From an uncultured Lachnospiraceae bacterium (GTDB taxonomy: Bacteria > Bacillota > Clostridia > Lachnospirales > Lachnospiraceae), in assembly GCA_910586205.1 (NCBI GenBank), contig CAJUGD010000006.1:87589-151588 (forward strand): a DNA stretch of 64,000 nt, read 5' to 3'. The notes under the pieces are model-generated. The model worked only from the letters and a program-made list of their open reading frames with translations, made no database searches and was not told the DNA's origin. Below, piece after piece: positions 51,497 through 61,132 of this stretch; the first letter of the stretch is position 1, and the number at the start of each line of letters is the position of its first letter. The position numbers were made by a program, and so were the translations under genes.

Positions 51497-52915
51497 ATGG
51501 ATCCAATGAACACACAAAATACTTATGAACATGAGGTTGACTTAAAGGATTTAATTTTTGCAGTCCTTCATCAGTGGAAACCCATCCTTGCCATAGCAAT
51601 CATTTTTGCAGTCCTTTTAGGCGGCGGTAAAGGCTTTCTTACATACCGCAGCCAAAGTGACCCGGAGACAGCGGCTCAAAAAGAAGAAGATTATCAAAAC
51701 GCAGTAAAACAATATGAAAACGATGTTGAATACTCTGAGCATGAAATCAAAAATATCGAATCAGCTATTGAAAGCCAGCAAAACTATTTAGAAAAATCCA
51801 TTTTGATGAATCTAAGCCCATACAGCATTTATGAAGCCCAAAGCGATCTGTTTATTAAAACAGATTATGAGATTATGCCGGGAATGATTTATCAGAATAT
51901 TGATTATACCAATACGATCCTTCAAGCATACCAGAACATTATAAGCAGTACAGCGTTTTTAGAAACCATCGGAGCCTCAAATCAACTGGATCCTCAATAT
52001 CTTCAGGAGCTGGTTGCAGTAGAAAGAGGCAGCATTTCAGCTATGGAATCCGGAAGCACGGAATTGACCAATATTTTAACCATTAAAGTCAAACACACCA
52101 ATGCAGAGGATGCCCAAAAAATTCTGGACAGTATTGTAAAGCAGATTGATATCCTGCACAGACAGATCAAAAGAGACATCGGCGATCACACAATACAATC
52201 TATTAATAATAGCTGCGGCAGTATTGTAGACTGGGGTCTTGCGGACAAGCAGGAGCAAGAGATGATACGCCTGCAGACCCTAAAGACCACCCTTACAGAA
52301 AAGGAAGCGGCTCTAAAGGAATTGTCCATGCCGTCCGGTATCAATTCCTCTAAAATAGATGCCTTGAAAAGCGCGGTTAAATATGGTGTGCTGGGCGGTG
52401 TTTTAGGTGCTTTTGCCGTTGTATTTTTCATATGTGTCTGGTTTTTGATGAGTGATAAGCTTTACTCTCCTAAAGAACTGCGGAGCAGATTCCAGGTAAA
52501 GCTTTTGGGTATCCTGCCAGTTGCCGGAAAGCCCAAACAAGGTTTTATTGATTCCTGGCTCAATCGTCTGGAAGGACGGGTCAGTCAGAATGCCGCAGAT
52601 TCAGAGTCTCAGCTTATTGCCGCTAACATCAAAAATCAGATTGGCAGCATAAAAACCATTTTAATTGCCGGATGTGCGTCTCCTGAATCTGTATCACAAG
52701 TCGCTGCATACTTAAGGGAGCAGCTTTCCGGTATACAGATTGTCTTTGGCGGAAATATCCTTCAAAATGCGGATGCCATTTTAAAACTGCCTGAATGTGA
52801 CAGTATTGTACTCGTTGAACAATGCCGTGTTTCTTCCTATTCTTCCATAGAACTGGAGATGGAAAAGATTCGGGATCTTAAAAAAGAACTGCTCGGATTT
52901 GTTGTGTTTGAGTAA
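51497..52915 (+). CDS. Wzz/CapA-type polysaccharide chain-length regulator without kinase domain
   Basis: 472 residues from the ATG at 51497 (AGGGAGAACTTAT upstream). A cytoplasmic N-terminus precedes membrane segment 1 (about 33-55). A large external coiled-coil domain follows with two helical stretches, then membrane segment 2 (about 297-322, YGVLGGVLGAFAVVFFICVWFLM). The cytoplasmic C-terminal part (about 330-472) resembles a BY-kinase fold but lacks Walker motifs. A VVLVEQ-like SIVLVEQCRVSSYSSIELEMEKI stands where the kinase would be active. It probably controls length or export of the surface polysaccharide. Confidence 0.85.
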   Translation: MDPMNTQNTYEHEVDLKDLIFAVLHQWKPILAIAIIFAVLLGGGKGFLTYRSQSDPETAAQKEEDYQNAVKQYENDVEYSEHEIKNIESAIESQQNYLEKSILMNLSPYSIYEAQSDLFIKTDYEIMPGMIYQNIDYTNTILQAYQNIISSTAFLETIGASNQLDPQYLQELVAVERGSISAMESGSTELTNILTIKVKHTNAEDAQKILDSIVKQIDILHRQIKRDIGDHTIQSINNSCGSIVDWGLADKQEQEMIRLQTLKTTLTEKEAALKELSMPSGINSSKIDALKSAVKYGVLGGVLGAFAVVFFICVWFLMSDKLYSPKELRSRFQVKLLGILPVAGKPKQGFIDSWLNRLEGRVSQNAADSESQLIAANIKNQIGSIKTILIAGCASPESVSQVAAYLREQLSGIQIVFGGNILQNADAILKLPECDSIVLVEQCRVSSYSSIELEMEKIRDLKKELLGFVVFE

Positions 52916-52938
52916 TACAGAAATATTTAATGCGAAAA

Positions 52939-52983
52939 GGCTTATTTCCCCATATGGCTTTTGCCTCTCTGTGGAAATAAGCC
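52939..52983 (+). terminator. Terminator after the Wzz-type gene
   Basis: GGCTTATTTCC and GGAAATAAGCC form an 11-bp stem extended by a few more pairs, followed by ATTTCTTT. It is 24 bases after the stop codon. Confidence 0.85.
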
Positions 52984-53008
52984 ATTTCTTTGATAAAGAG
53001 GAATGACT

Positions 53009-54331
53009 ATGATATTTTCAAAAAGGGATCTGATAAAGCTTTTAGGACCTCTCATTGTAGAGCAGATCCTGGCTGTATTGGTAGGAATGGTAGATGTGGT
53101 GATGGTAGCTGCTGTAGGCGAGGCAGCCGTATCCGGAGTAGCTTTGGTAGATTCCATCAGTATTTTAATCATCCAGCTCTTAGCGGCCCTTGCCACAGGC
53201 GGCGCAGTCGTATGTTCCCAATACATTGGAAAGCAAAAGCTGGAATCTGCCTGCCATGGAGCCGGACAGTTGGTTTTGATTACCATGGCCTGTTCCGTGC
53301 TTTTTACTGGCATTGCCTTCTTAGGAGGCCGCCGTCTGTTAGAGCTGATCTTCGGGCAGGCTGAAAAAGCAGTTATGGACAATGCTGCCCTTTATTTTCG
53401 AATCACTGCATGCTCCTACCTTTTTCTCGCCTTATACAATTCAGGTGCAGCATTGTTTCGTTCCATGGGCAACTCAAAAATTTCCATGATTGCCTCCCTG
53501 ATTATGAACGGAATCAACATTGCGGGAAATGCCATCTGCATTTACGGACTCCATATGGGGGTGGAAGGAGTTGCCATTCCCACCCTGATCTCCCGCATTA
53601 CTGCCGCCATATTAATGGGGTATCTGATTACCCGGCCAGACAATATAATCCACATAGCCGGAATAAAGGATCTGCGCCCAAACCGGGAGATGATGAAAAA
53701 GATTATGAATGTAGGGATTCCAAGTGGTCTGGAAAACGGAATGTTCCAGTTTGGAAAAATCGCCCTGCAAAGTCTGGTGTCCACCTTGGGAACAGCCGCC
53801 ATTGCCAGCTTTGCAGTGGCATCCAACCTTGTTACCCTTCATTATCTTCCAGGCAATGCTTTAGGTCTGGGATTAATCACCATTGTGGGCCAGTGTGTAG
53901 GCGCAGGAGAATATGAACAGGCAAAGCAGTACACAAAAAAGCTGATTTTGGCCAATTACTGCCTGCTTTTTGTAATCTGCGGCATCATGGCTGCGCTGAG
54001 CTTCCCGATTGTAGGCATGTACAATTTATCTCCGGAAGCATCGGAACTGGCACGAAATATGATTCTGCTTCATACATGCGGAATGATTGTATGGCCTCTG
54101 GCTTTTCCTCTGCCCAACACATTGCGGGCCGGTCTGGACACCCGTTTTACCATGATGGTATCCGTGTTTTCCATGTGGGTCTTCCGGATTGGCTTTGCCT
54201 ATTTATTTGTGAAAGTATGGAATGTGGGTGTTATGGGAGTGTGGCTGGGAATGTTTATTGACTGGATTTTCCGTGCGGTTATTTTCAGCGCACGTTTTCG
54301 CGGGTTTACCTCGCGGGTGCGGCAGGTATAA
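53009..54331 (+). CDS. MATE-family multidrug/cation antiporter
   Basis: 440 residues with twelve predicted membrane segments in two homologous halves. Of the ATGs at 53003 and 53009, the second has GAGG at proper distance. Family patterns include LLGPLIVEQILAVLVGMVDVVMVAAVGEAAVSGVALVDS in the first half and GNALGLGLITIVGQCVGAGEYEQAKQYTKK in the second. It exports cationic compounds using a sodium or proton gradient. It follows the Wzz terminator and is not clearly part of the polysaccharide set. Confidence 0.93.
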   Translation: MIFSKRDLIKLLGPLIVEQILAVLVGMVDVVMVAAVGEAAVSGVALVDSISILIIQLLAALATGGAVVCSQYIGKQKLESACHGAGQLVLITMACSVLFTGIAFLGGRRLLELIFGQAEKAVMDNAALYFRITACSYLFLALYNSGAALFRSMGNSKISMIASLIMNGINIAGNAICIYGLHMGVEGVAIPTLISRITAAILMGYLITRPDNIIHIAGIKDLRPNREMMKKIMNVGIPSGLENGMFQFGKIALQSLVSTLGTAAIASFAVASNLVTLHYLPGNALGLGLITIVGQCVGAGEYEQAKQYTKKLILANYCLLFVICGIMAALSFPIVGMYNLSPEASELARNMILLHTCGMIVWPLAFPLPNTLRAGLDTRFTMMVSVFSMWVFRIGFAYLFVKVWNVGVMGVWLGMFIDWIFRAVIFSARFRGFTSRVRQV

Positions 54332-54376
54332 AACGATTGCCCTCCATGTTTTATTCTGTAAAAGTACAGACTTCCC

Positions 54377-54405
54377 TTGCCTAATTCTTATGCCTATGAT
54401 AAGAT
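54377..54405 (+). promoter_or_regulatory. Promoter of the epimerase gene
   Basis: TTGCCT (54377-54382), 17 bases, TAAGAT (54400-54405). Confidence 0.6.
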
Positions 54406-54456
54406 GAAAACGTTCTACAAATGAATTTAATCAAAAGGAGAATAAATAAAAGGAAA

Positions 54457-55653
54457 ATGCAGACAGATTTCACAAAGATTTGCTTTAAAAACAACGGCAA
54501 ACTGAAATTATTGATCCTGGTAGGCACCAGGCCGGAGATCATACGCCTCGCCCCGACTATAACAAAATGCAGAAAGTATTTTGATACAATCCTGGCTCAT
54601 TCCGGCCAGAATTACGATTACAATCTTAACGGCGTATTTTTCAAGGATCTGGCATTAGCACCGCCGGACGTTCATCTTGAAGCTGTGGGCGAAGATCTTG
54701 GCGCCACCATGGGGAACATTATTGACAGCTCCTACAAACTGATGAAAAGCATCGGTCCGGATGCTCTGCTGATTCTCGGCGATACCAATTCCTGCCTGTC
54801 AGCGATCAGCGCCAAACGGCTCCACATTCCCATTTTCCATCTGGAAGCCGGAAACCGCTGTAAGGATGAATGTCTGCCAGAGGAAACCAACCGAAGAATC
54901 GTTGACATTATTTCTGATGTAAATATGTGCTATTCCGAGCATGCAAGAAGATGGCTGAAGGACTGCGGCCTGCCGCCGGAGAGAACCTATGTGGTAGGAA
55001 GCCCCATGGCAGAAGTACTTTCCTCCAACCTGTCCAGCATTCAATCCTCTGATATTCATAAAAGGCTGTCTTCTGAAATCGGAATGGAGATTCGTGAGGG
55101 ACACTATATTCTTTTGTCTGCCCACCGCGAAGAAAATATTGATACAGAGAAAAACTTTCTGTCGCTTTTTAATGCTATAAATGCCATAGCGCAGAAATAT
55201 GATATGCCAGTGCTTTATAGCTGCCATCCCCGGAGCCGCAAGCGCTTGGAAAGCAGCAGATTTATGCTGGACAGCAGGGTAATTCCCCATGACCCCCTGG
55301 GCTTCCATGACTATAATGCACTTCAGATGAAAGCCTTTGCAGTAGTCAGCGATTCCGGTACGCTTCCCGAAGAATCCGCTTATTTTAACTCCATCGGCCA
55401 TCCCCTGGCTGCCGTATGCATCAGAACTTCTACAGAACGGCCGGAGGCATTGGATAAAGGCTCCTTTATTATCTCCGGCATCAGCACAAAAGGTCTTCTT
55501 CAGTCTGTGGAGCTGGCCGTTGAGATGAATCAGGCCCATGATATTGGAACTGCTGTTCCAGATTATGCAGATACCTGCTTCAGCTCCAAGGTTGTAAAGA
55601 TTATTCAGAGCTACACTGGGATTGTTGATCAGATGGTTTGGAGAAAAGGCTGA
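54457..55653 (+). CDS. Non-hydrolysing UDP-sugar 2-epimerase, FnlC/CapG-like
   Basis: 398 residues from the ATG at 54457; an in-frame ATG at 54421 has no ribosome site, and AAAGGAG lies between them. WecB-superfamily motifs are VGTRPEIIRLAP, HSGQNYDYNLNGVFF, ILGDTNSCLSAISAKR, LEAGNRCKDECLPEETNRRIVD and SAHREENID. DPLGFHDYNALQMKAFAVVSDSGTLPEES and the C-terminal KVVKIIQSYTGIVDQMVWRK match the FnlC/CapG branch that makes UDP-N-acetyl-L-fucosamine better than the GlcNAc/ManNAc epimerase branch. The partner genes capE/capF-fnlA/fnlB are not in the window. Confidence 0.87.
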   Translation: MQTDFTKICFKNNGKLKLLILVGTRPEIIRLAPTITKCRKYFDTILAHSGQNYDYNLNGVFFKDLALAPPDVHLEAVGEDLGATMGNIIDSSYKLMKSIGPDALLILGDTNSCLSAISAKRLHIPIFHLEAGNRCKDECLPEETNRRIVDIISDVNMCYSEHARRWLKDCGLPPERTYVVGSPMAEVLSSNLSSIQSSDIHKRLSSEIGMEIREGHYILLSAHREENIDTEKNFLSLFNAINAIAQKYDMPVLYSCHPRSRKRLESSRFMLDSRVIPHDPLGFHDYNALQMKAFAVVSDSGTLPEESAYFNSIGHPLAAVCIRTSTERPEALDKGSFIISGISTKGLLQSVELAVEMNQAHDIGTAVPDYADTCFSSKVVKIIQSYTGIVDQMVWRKG

Positions 55654-55682
55654 TAACAGATACTCTCCAGATACTCTCAACC

Positions 55683-55708
55683 GGAAGCATGTATGAAAAC
55701 ATGCTTCC
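55683..55708. terminator. Hairpin between convergent epimerase and vanZ-like genes
   Basis: GGAAGCATGT and ACATGCTTCC form a perfect 10-bp stem with a 6-base loop. Tails are AT-rich but not true U tracts. Confidence 0.65.
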
Positions 55709-55711
55709 AAT

Positions 55712-56212
55712 CTAATTATTTGCAGATATTCTCGCCTTGTACCGCGATCTCCTGCACTTTCCTGACAAGCCAATACCTCCTGTAATCACAACCGGTCCCA
55801 CACTGTCAATCAAAACATCCCGGATCATCCCTGCCCGCCCCGGAACAAAAAGCTGGTGCAGCTCATCAGAGCAGGCATACAGCACCGTCATTCCTAATGC
55901 CGTCAAAAGCAGCTTCTTTCCACGCATGTCCCAAAAGAACAGCGCAAACAGAATCGAAAGGTCAAGGGCAGCAAACTCCAGCATATGTGCACTTTTCCGA
56001 ACCGGAGCAGACATGATTTCACATAAATACTCCAGATTCTCCTGCTCCAGATCAATGATGTTTAATTTATTTGCAAAATAAAGAAGCACCTGGCTGGTCC
56101 GGTCACTGGTTACTGTGGATGCATCAGCCGGCTGGGCCGAAAACATAAAGATGGCAATAGCAATCGAGACTGCCGGCAGCCAGGCTAAGTATTTTTTTAG
56201 AAGGGTTTTCAT
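55712..56212 (-). CDS. VanZ-like family membrane protein
   Basis: 166 residues with four membrane segments. VanZ motifs are SAQPADAS after the first helix, RKSAHMLEFAALDLSILFAL and ACSDELHQLFVPGRAGMIRDVLIDSVG. Members are linked to envelope polysaccharides and low-level teicoplanin resistance, but their biochemical role is unclear. It is the last gene of the minus-strand polysaccharide cluster, 89 bases after the Wzy-type gene. Its base composition is less AT-rich than its upstream neighbours, so it may be the native flank. Confidence 0.9.
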   Translation of the reverse strand: MKTLLKKYLAWLPAVSIAIAIFMFSAQPADASTVTSDRTSQVLLYFANKLNIIDLEQENLEYLCEIMSAPVRKSAHMLEFAALDLSILFALFFWDMRGKKLLLTALGMTVLYACSDELHQLFVPGRAGMIRDVLIDSVGPVVITGGIGLSGKCRRSRYKARISANN

Positions 56213-56301
56213 TGGGGGGTAGATCCTTTCTCTGCTTCATACAATTTTCAAAATTATTTAACTAATGAACGCAAAAATAGTATTATAAACTTGCTCCATA
56301 T

Positions 56302-57462
56302 CTATAATAATTGTGAAGTATTATCAGCTTCCCTATCCTCCTTAAAAATAATCAAAAGTACAAAGAAGAAAACTACATTGGAAAATGATGTAACAATATA
56401 TGATTCCATTGCCGCCATACACATCATCGCAATGATTATACTGAACCCTATTTTTTTGGTTATGGACATAGTTTCTGTTTTTATTTTTAACAGCTTTTTT
56501 CCTAAAAAGAAGACGGTGAACAAAAATACCAGAACTCCATATACCACTAATATATGAAATAATCCATTATGAATACTATTATATCGTAAATTGGGAATCT
56601 TTCCTAAAAAATCATTTCCTATCCCAGTCCAAGGTTCCTTTAACCAAGCTTCAAAATATTGCAGCCATACTGGTTCACGTCCTCCAAAAATCCGAAGTTT
56701 GTCCGGAAATCCTACTTCTTGTTTTATACATGACCAATAGATATAAGTGAATATTGCTGGTATTACTAAAGATGCTACTGCAATTCCCCCAATCAGACAA
56801 TAGTACAATTTTCTAAAGCTCCAAACCACTTTAGGTATTAAAAAAAGAAACATTAACATAATAAGAATTGCCACAAGTGTAGTCCTTCCCCAAAATTTCT
56901 TTGCTATAGGCCAGGTAACGGTCACCATCGCAACCACTAAATAAATACATGCGATCCACTCTTTTTTCCATTTCGATAAGATTGAAGCCCCTCCTAATGC
57001 AGATATAATTGCAGACTCAAATACAATAATTGTTATAGTATTAGCATTATAACTGCTTCCATCAGCTTTAATCCAAAAAAGAAAAATAAGAAAAAAGCTG
57101 GCTGTAATGATCCATACCCCCGTTTCATCCAACTCGATCCGGTCCGCCAAATACAGTAATAACAATAAATTAGCAATATCAAAAATAACGCCAGGACCTG
57201 CCTTAGACAAAAACATATTAATAATCACTAAAATACCCGTAATCAAACAAATTATCAAATCCTTTTCTCTGTTTTTCAATCCCTGGATCCAATCTACGTG
57301 ATTAAAAAACAATATAAGAAATACAAAAAAAGTCAACATGCCTCCTCGATTTACTAATGTAATAAATCGGGATGCAGAAGTATAAGCCAACAAAATGATA
57401 ACCATAAAAGCTCCATAGGCCAGCCAATCAACCCATAATCTTCCTTTTTGATTCTCTTTCAT
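56302..57462 (-). CDS. O-antigen/capsule polymerase-like membrane protein (Wzy)
   Basis: 386 residues with about eleven membrane segments. The large loop has WLQYFEAWLKEPWTGIGNDFLGKIPNLRYNSIHNGLFHILVVYG, the Wzy_C-like pattern with a His in SIHNG. It likely joins repeat units of the cluster's polysaccharide outside the membrane. Strongly AT-rich, as are all genes from here to the right. It starts 5 bases after the flippase stop. Confidence 0.82.
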   Translation of the reverse strand: MKENQKGRLWVDWLAYGAFMVIILLAYTSASRFITLVNRGGMLTFFVFLILFFNHVDWIQGLKNREKDLIICLITGILVIINMFLSKAGPGVIFDIANLLLLLYLADRIELDETGVWIITASFFLIFLFWIKADGSSYNANTITIIVFESAIISALGGASILSKWKKEWIACIYLVVAMVTVTWPIAKKFWGRTTLVAILIMLMFLFLIPKVVWSFRKLYYCLIGGIAVASLVIPAIFTYIYWSCIKQEVGFPDKLRIFGGREPVWLQYFEAWLKEPWTGIGNDFLGKIPNLRYNSIHNGLFHILVVYGVLVFLFTVFFLGKKLLKIKTETMSITKKIGFSIIIAMMCMAAMESYIVTSFSNVVFFFVLLIIFKEDREADNTSQLL

Positions 57463-57467
57463 ATAAA

Positions 57468-59006
57468 TTATTTCCTCCTTAATTTATCCCACACATTCAA
57501 ACCACGCAAAACTTCAAGATAATATCTGATGCTCTGATCCTTTCTTAAGACAATATAAAACATACTGTTTATTATCAACACACAACAAATCCCTTTTACT
57601 AAAAAAGAAAATATTGGAATAAATGTTATTTTATTACATAGATACCACGCAATAATTCCTGTGCCAATCGTTAAAAAGAAGTATTTCCCATACTGATTCC
57701 AATATTCAAATAACGGATGGTGAAATCCATATCGGAAAAGCACATATGGCTCTGACCATAGAGGCCCTACTATTGAGCTGATAGTTGTCCCAAGCAAGAC
57801 CCCTATAATACCAATCTTTTGAACTAAAAAAATTGAAACAATAAGATTAACCCCTGATTCCAGCAAAGGTATATACCAATTTTGATAAAAGATGCCAAAA
57901 GCATCTTTAAATGTAAGAACACTGCGCCGCATGCCGGTTAAATAAAAATTCAATATAATAATAAATAAAACATCTTCAGAAATTAAATAAATTTCACCAA
58001 AACACAAACGTATAAAGTCCTGTGCTAAACATAAAAAGCACAACGCACATCCGCCATACAACCAGGCATTTAAAAACATTACCCTCCAAAAAACCTCTAT
58101 ACTTTGCGTCTCATTTTCTGAAGCTACCAGATTCCCCACACTTGGCGCCATTGCTGAAAAAAGTTGAATCATTACCCCATTCAGCATCTCTTGTATCATA
58201 GAATAGTTTGTATAATTAGCAACATTTCCCAATCCGGTGAATTTTGAAATAATTAAATTATCAGTAGAGAATACAATAACCGTTCCTATCTTGTGACAAA
58301 ACAAAGCCTTTGTATTTTTTATAAGCTGCTGTAATTGAGAACTTTCCAGGGAAACTTTCTGCCTATCTTTAAGATAAGGATACATCCGATCTGCCATCCT
58401 GCTAAATCCTGCATTCATAACAACGGTGGCAATAACCTGCACAGATAAATATCCAATATAATTTTTACATAATATCAAAACGAATATCTGTGAAATATAC
58501 ATCAAAAACTGCACTTGCATACGTATTTTCTTCAATATATAATCCTTTTGATCCGCACTGATCAATGCACCTTTATAAGAAAAAAAATACGTTGCAGCCG
58601 CATTGCATATAAATAAAATATAAATAACCTGGATATGCGGAATATCCGGCATTTCCTTAACAAACCAAGCGAGAAAAGGAGTAAGTGCAATTCCGGCAAA
58701 TAATATAAATCCACCAATGAATATATAGACACGCCGATAGAATTGCATAAGCGCCTTAACCTTATTTTGACTGCCATTAGCTAACGGAGCATAAAGACCA
58801 TACGTAATCGCGCTTCCTATTCCCAATTCCGCTACAGACAATACAGTAATAATATTGGTAAATAGACCTGCTATTCCTACATAATCTCTTGATAGAATAC
58901 GCACAAAAATAATGCGGACTACCAAGTTCATAACAATCGTAAATCCCTGGCTCATCCAAGCGTATACTAAATTTCGTATAGTATTTGCTGTTCTGCCTTC
59001 CTGCAT
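57468..59006 (-). CDS. Polysaccharide flippase (Wzx, MOP superfamily)
   Basis: 512 residues with 12-14 membrane segments. Family patterns are NTIRNLVYAWMSQGFTIVMNLVVRIIFVRILSRDYVGIAGLFTNIITVLSVAELGIGSAITYGLYAPLA at the N-terminus and IGIIGVLLGTTISSIVGPLWSEPYVLFRYGF near the C-terminus. It flips lipid-linked repeat units outwards for polymerisation by the adjacent Wzy protein. It belongs to the Wzx/RfbX group and is unrelated in detail to the YtgP-type flippase at 9775. Confidence 0.9.
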   Translation of the reverse strand: MQEGRTANTIRNLVYAWMSQGFTIVMNLVVRIIFVRILSRDYVGIAGLFTNIITVLSVAELGIGSAITYGLYAPLANGSQNKVKALMQFYRRVYIFIGGFILFAGIALTPFLAWFVKEMPDIPHIQVIYILFICNAAATYFFSYKGALISADQKDYILKKIRMQVQFLMYISQIFVLILCKNYIGYLSVQVIATVVMNAGFSRMADRMYPYLKDRQKVSLESSQLQQLIKNTKALFCHKIGTVIVFSTDNLIISKFTGLGNVANYTNYSMIQEMLNGVMIQLFSAMAPSVGNLVASENETQSIEVFWRVMFLNAWLYGGCALCFLCLAQDFIRLCFGEIYLISEDVLFIIILNFYLTGMRRSVLTFKDAFGIFYQNWYIPLLESGVNLIVSIFLVQKIGIIGVLLGTTISSIVGPLWSEPYVLFRYGFHHPLFEYWNQYGKYFFLTIGTGIIAWYLCNKITFIPIFSFLVKGICCVLIINSMFYIVLRKDQSIRYYLEVLRGLNVWDKLRRK

Positions 59007-59023
59007 TTAACACACAACTCCCT

Positions 59024-60037
59024 TTAGCTAATCAGCCTTTTATATATTCTGGCAATTATCCAGAAACTCCTCCACTGCTCTGATTGCTCTAAATAATATA
59101 ATATTTTACGTTTTATTGATAAATCGTATTCTCTTGTTTTCTTTTTAGTCTCTACATAAATATTTTGATTTCTAATCTTAGTGGCTGTCTCTTTCAATAC
59201 TTTCATATTATACAATGCAGCTATATTTACTAAATCAGTTAAATAACGTTCCCAAAAGCTTTTTGCCAGCATTTTTTTGTATTCCGGCAGATTAAACTTT
59301 GATTTACCGATTATTTCCCATAAGTACTGCCTTGCCATTGCCACATCTATTACTGGCCTAGGAGTAGTATCATGTGTAAGACCTTTAGGATTTAAACGAT
59401 AATGATACAAAGGCTGATCCAGATACACCATATTAGTGCAGTCTTTTATCATAATAAAAGACTGCACCATATCTTCGCCCAAATAGATATCTTTTATCGC
59501 AGATAGCGATGCAATCTGAAAAGGATCTATACAATTTTTTCGTACAGCACGCTTCCATAAAGAATTTTCAACTTCTTCTGTCAAAAATTTTATCATGAGC
59601 GTTCGGATATCATATATAGTATTTTCTTCTGAATATATGGAGGATAATTCTTTTATATCTTTTCCCTCACAATCAATGTATTTCCAGCGAAATGAAACAA
59701 TATCGCAATTATACTTTTCTATAGCCTTCTGAACCTTTTCTAAAAGCTGTTCATCCCACAAATCATCAGAATCCATATAGATGACATATCTTCCGCTTGC
59801 CCTTTGAAAAGCAGCAATCCGGGCTATAGTAGGCCCTTGGTTCCTTTGCCGAATCACTTCTATCCGTTTATCAAGAGCTGAATATTTTTCACAAATATCT
59901 CCGGATCTATCTGTAGAGCCATCGTCTATCAGAATAATTTCAAAATTTTGAAAAGTTTGATTTAACACAGAATCCACACATTCTTGTAAGTGTTCTTCTG
60001 AATTAAATACTGGTATTAAAACACTAAAAGCTACCAT
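59024..60037 (-). CDS. Glycosyltransferase family 2
   Basis: 337 residues. The GT-A domain (residues 1 to about 230) has SVLIPVFNSEEHLQECVDSVLNQTFQNFEIILIDDGSTDRSG, the DxD-type YIDSDDLWD-like YMDSDDLWDEQLL, and a LGEDMVQSF acid region. A helical C-terminal tail of about 100 residues follows. It transfers a sugar to the growing lipid-linked unit; donor and acceptor are unknown. It lies 17 bases upstream of the flippase gene and 9 after the GT4 gene. Confidence 0.93.
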   Translation of the reverse strand: MVAFSVLIPVFNSEEHLQECVDSVLNQTFQNFEIILIDDGSTDRSGDICEKYSALDKRIEVIRQRNQGPTIARIAAFQRASGRYVIYMDSDDLWDEQLLEKVQKAIEKYNCDIVSFRWKYIDCEGKDIKELSSIYSEENTIYDIRTLMIKFLTEEVENSLWKRAVRKNCIDPFQIASLSAIKDIYLGEDMVQSFIMIKDCTNMVYLDQPLYHYRLNPKGLTHDTTPRPVIDVAMARQYLWEIIGKSKFNLPEYKKMLAKSFWERYLTDLVNIAALYNMKVLKETATKIRNQNIYVETKKKTREYDLSIKRKILYYLEQSEQWRSFWIIARIYKRLIS

Positions 60038-60046
60038 GCCATCTCC

Positions 60047-61132
60047 TTATGATAAAAGTCTGCTAAATAATATCTTCCATTGTTTCAGAATCTTATTTTT
60101 CTGGAATTTATCAAGCCCCTCACAAGAATGACATGAAAAGGTATATCTCAAATGATCATTATCCATTAACGCTCCCAATTTCTCTGCAAAGCCTGAAAGG
60201 TCTCCATCTTGAATCAAATATCCGTTATACCCATCTTTAATTATTTCTGAAGGTCCTGTAAATATATCAAAACTGACAGAAGGAAGATGATTCACCTTGG
60301 CTTCCAGCAGCACCAGAGGCAGCCCCTCTATATAGGATGTCAATGCAAATATGGAATAATTATGATATTCTTCCAACAGCTTATTTGACATTCCTTTCAA
60401 AAATAACTGTTTCTCTAATTTATTTTCTCTGATCTTACGATCAATCGCCTCATATAACTCTCCTTTTCCATATATATGCCATTCCCAATCAGGATGCTGC
60501 GGAAGCACCAATTTTGCAATATCTATTAATCGGTCATAACCCTTTTCATGTTCCAGCCGCCCTGCTGATATGATCTTTTTTGTATCTTTCTGATATTCCT
60601 TTGATAGTTCAAAGGTCTGTTCATTAATCCAGTTATAAATATAACTAATCTTTTCAGAGGGAATGTGAAAGTATTTTATATAATCGTCTCGATTCTTTTT
60701 TGTCAATGTTACCGTATGATCAGCCATCTTGGAACTCCAATAAAGTAAACGGCGCATTGACTTATCCTTCCATAAGCCTCTTAAATTTAAATGATCTGCA
60801 AATACTATTTTTGCCTTAATAAATGGTCTTGCTAAAGTTACTACTATTCCAGTACAGGGGCCACATACTATCACGATGTCCATATGATTTCGATTGATTG
60901 TTCGGATTAATTTGAAATAACCTTTAAACAGGATCTCTCTTACTCTGGCATTTCTATTTATAATAGTATGACAATCAATACCTGGATACGTTTTGGGAAA
61001 ACCTGCGCAAAGGCTGATAATCGATATTTTATAATCCTTCATAAACGCTAATCCCATGTTTTCAATAACCTGCTCTACGCCACCCCAATGACACATATTA
61101 TAATCTATTAGACAAATATGTTTTTTTTTCAT
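60047..61132 (-). CDS. Glycosyltransferase family 4
   Basis: 361 residues with a GT-B fold. The N-terminal domain has NMCHWGGVEQVIENMGLAF. The C-terminal domain has KIISAGRLEHEKGYDRLIDIAKLV, WHIYGKGELYEAI and the retaining-type EGLPLVLLEAKVNHLPSVSFDI with the E(x7)E pair. It resembles galactosyl- or N-acetylgalactosaminyl-transferases of capsule clusters, though the sugar cannot be told. First gene after a 750-base gap. Confidence 0.92.
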   Translation of the reverse strand: MKKKHICLIDYNMCHWGGVEQVIENMGLAFMKDYKISIISLCAGFPKTYPGIDCHTIINRNARVREILFKGYFKLIRTINRNHMDIVIVCGPCTGIVVTLARPFIKAKIVFADHLNLRGLWKDKSMRRLLYWSSKMADHTVTLTKKNRDDYIKYFHIPSEKISYIYNWINEQTFELSKEYQKDTKKIISAGRLEHEKGYDRLIDIAKLVLPQHPDWEWHIYGKGELYEAIDRKIRENKLEKQLFLKGMSNKLLEEYHNYSIFALTSYIEGLPLVLLEAKVNHLPSVSFDIFTGPSEIIKDGYNGYLIQDGDLSGFAEKLGALMDNDHLRYTFSCHSCEGLDKFQKNKILKQWKILFSRLLS

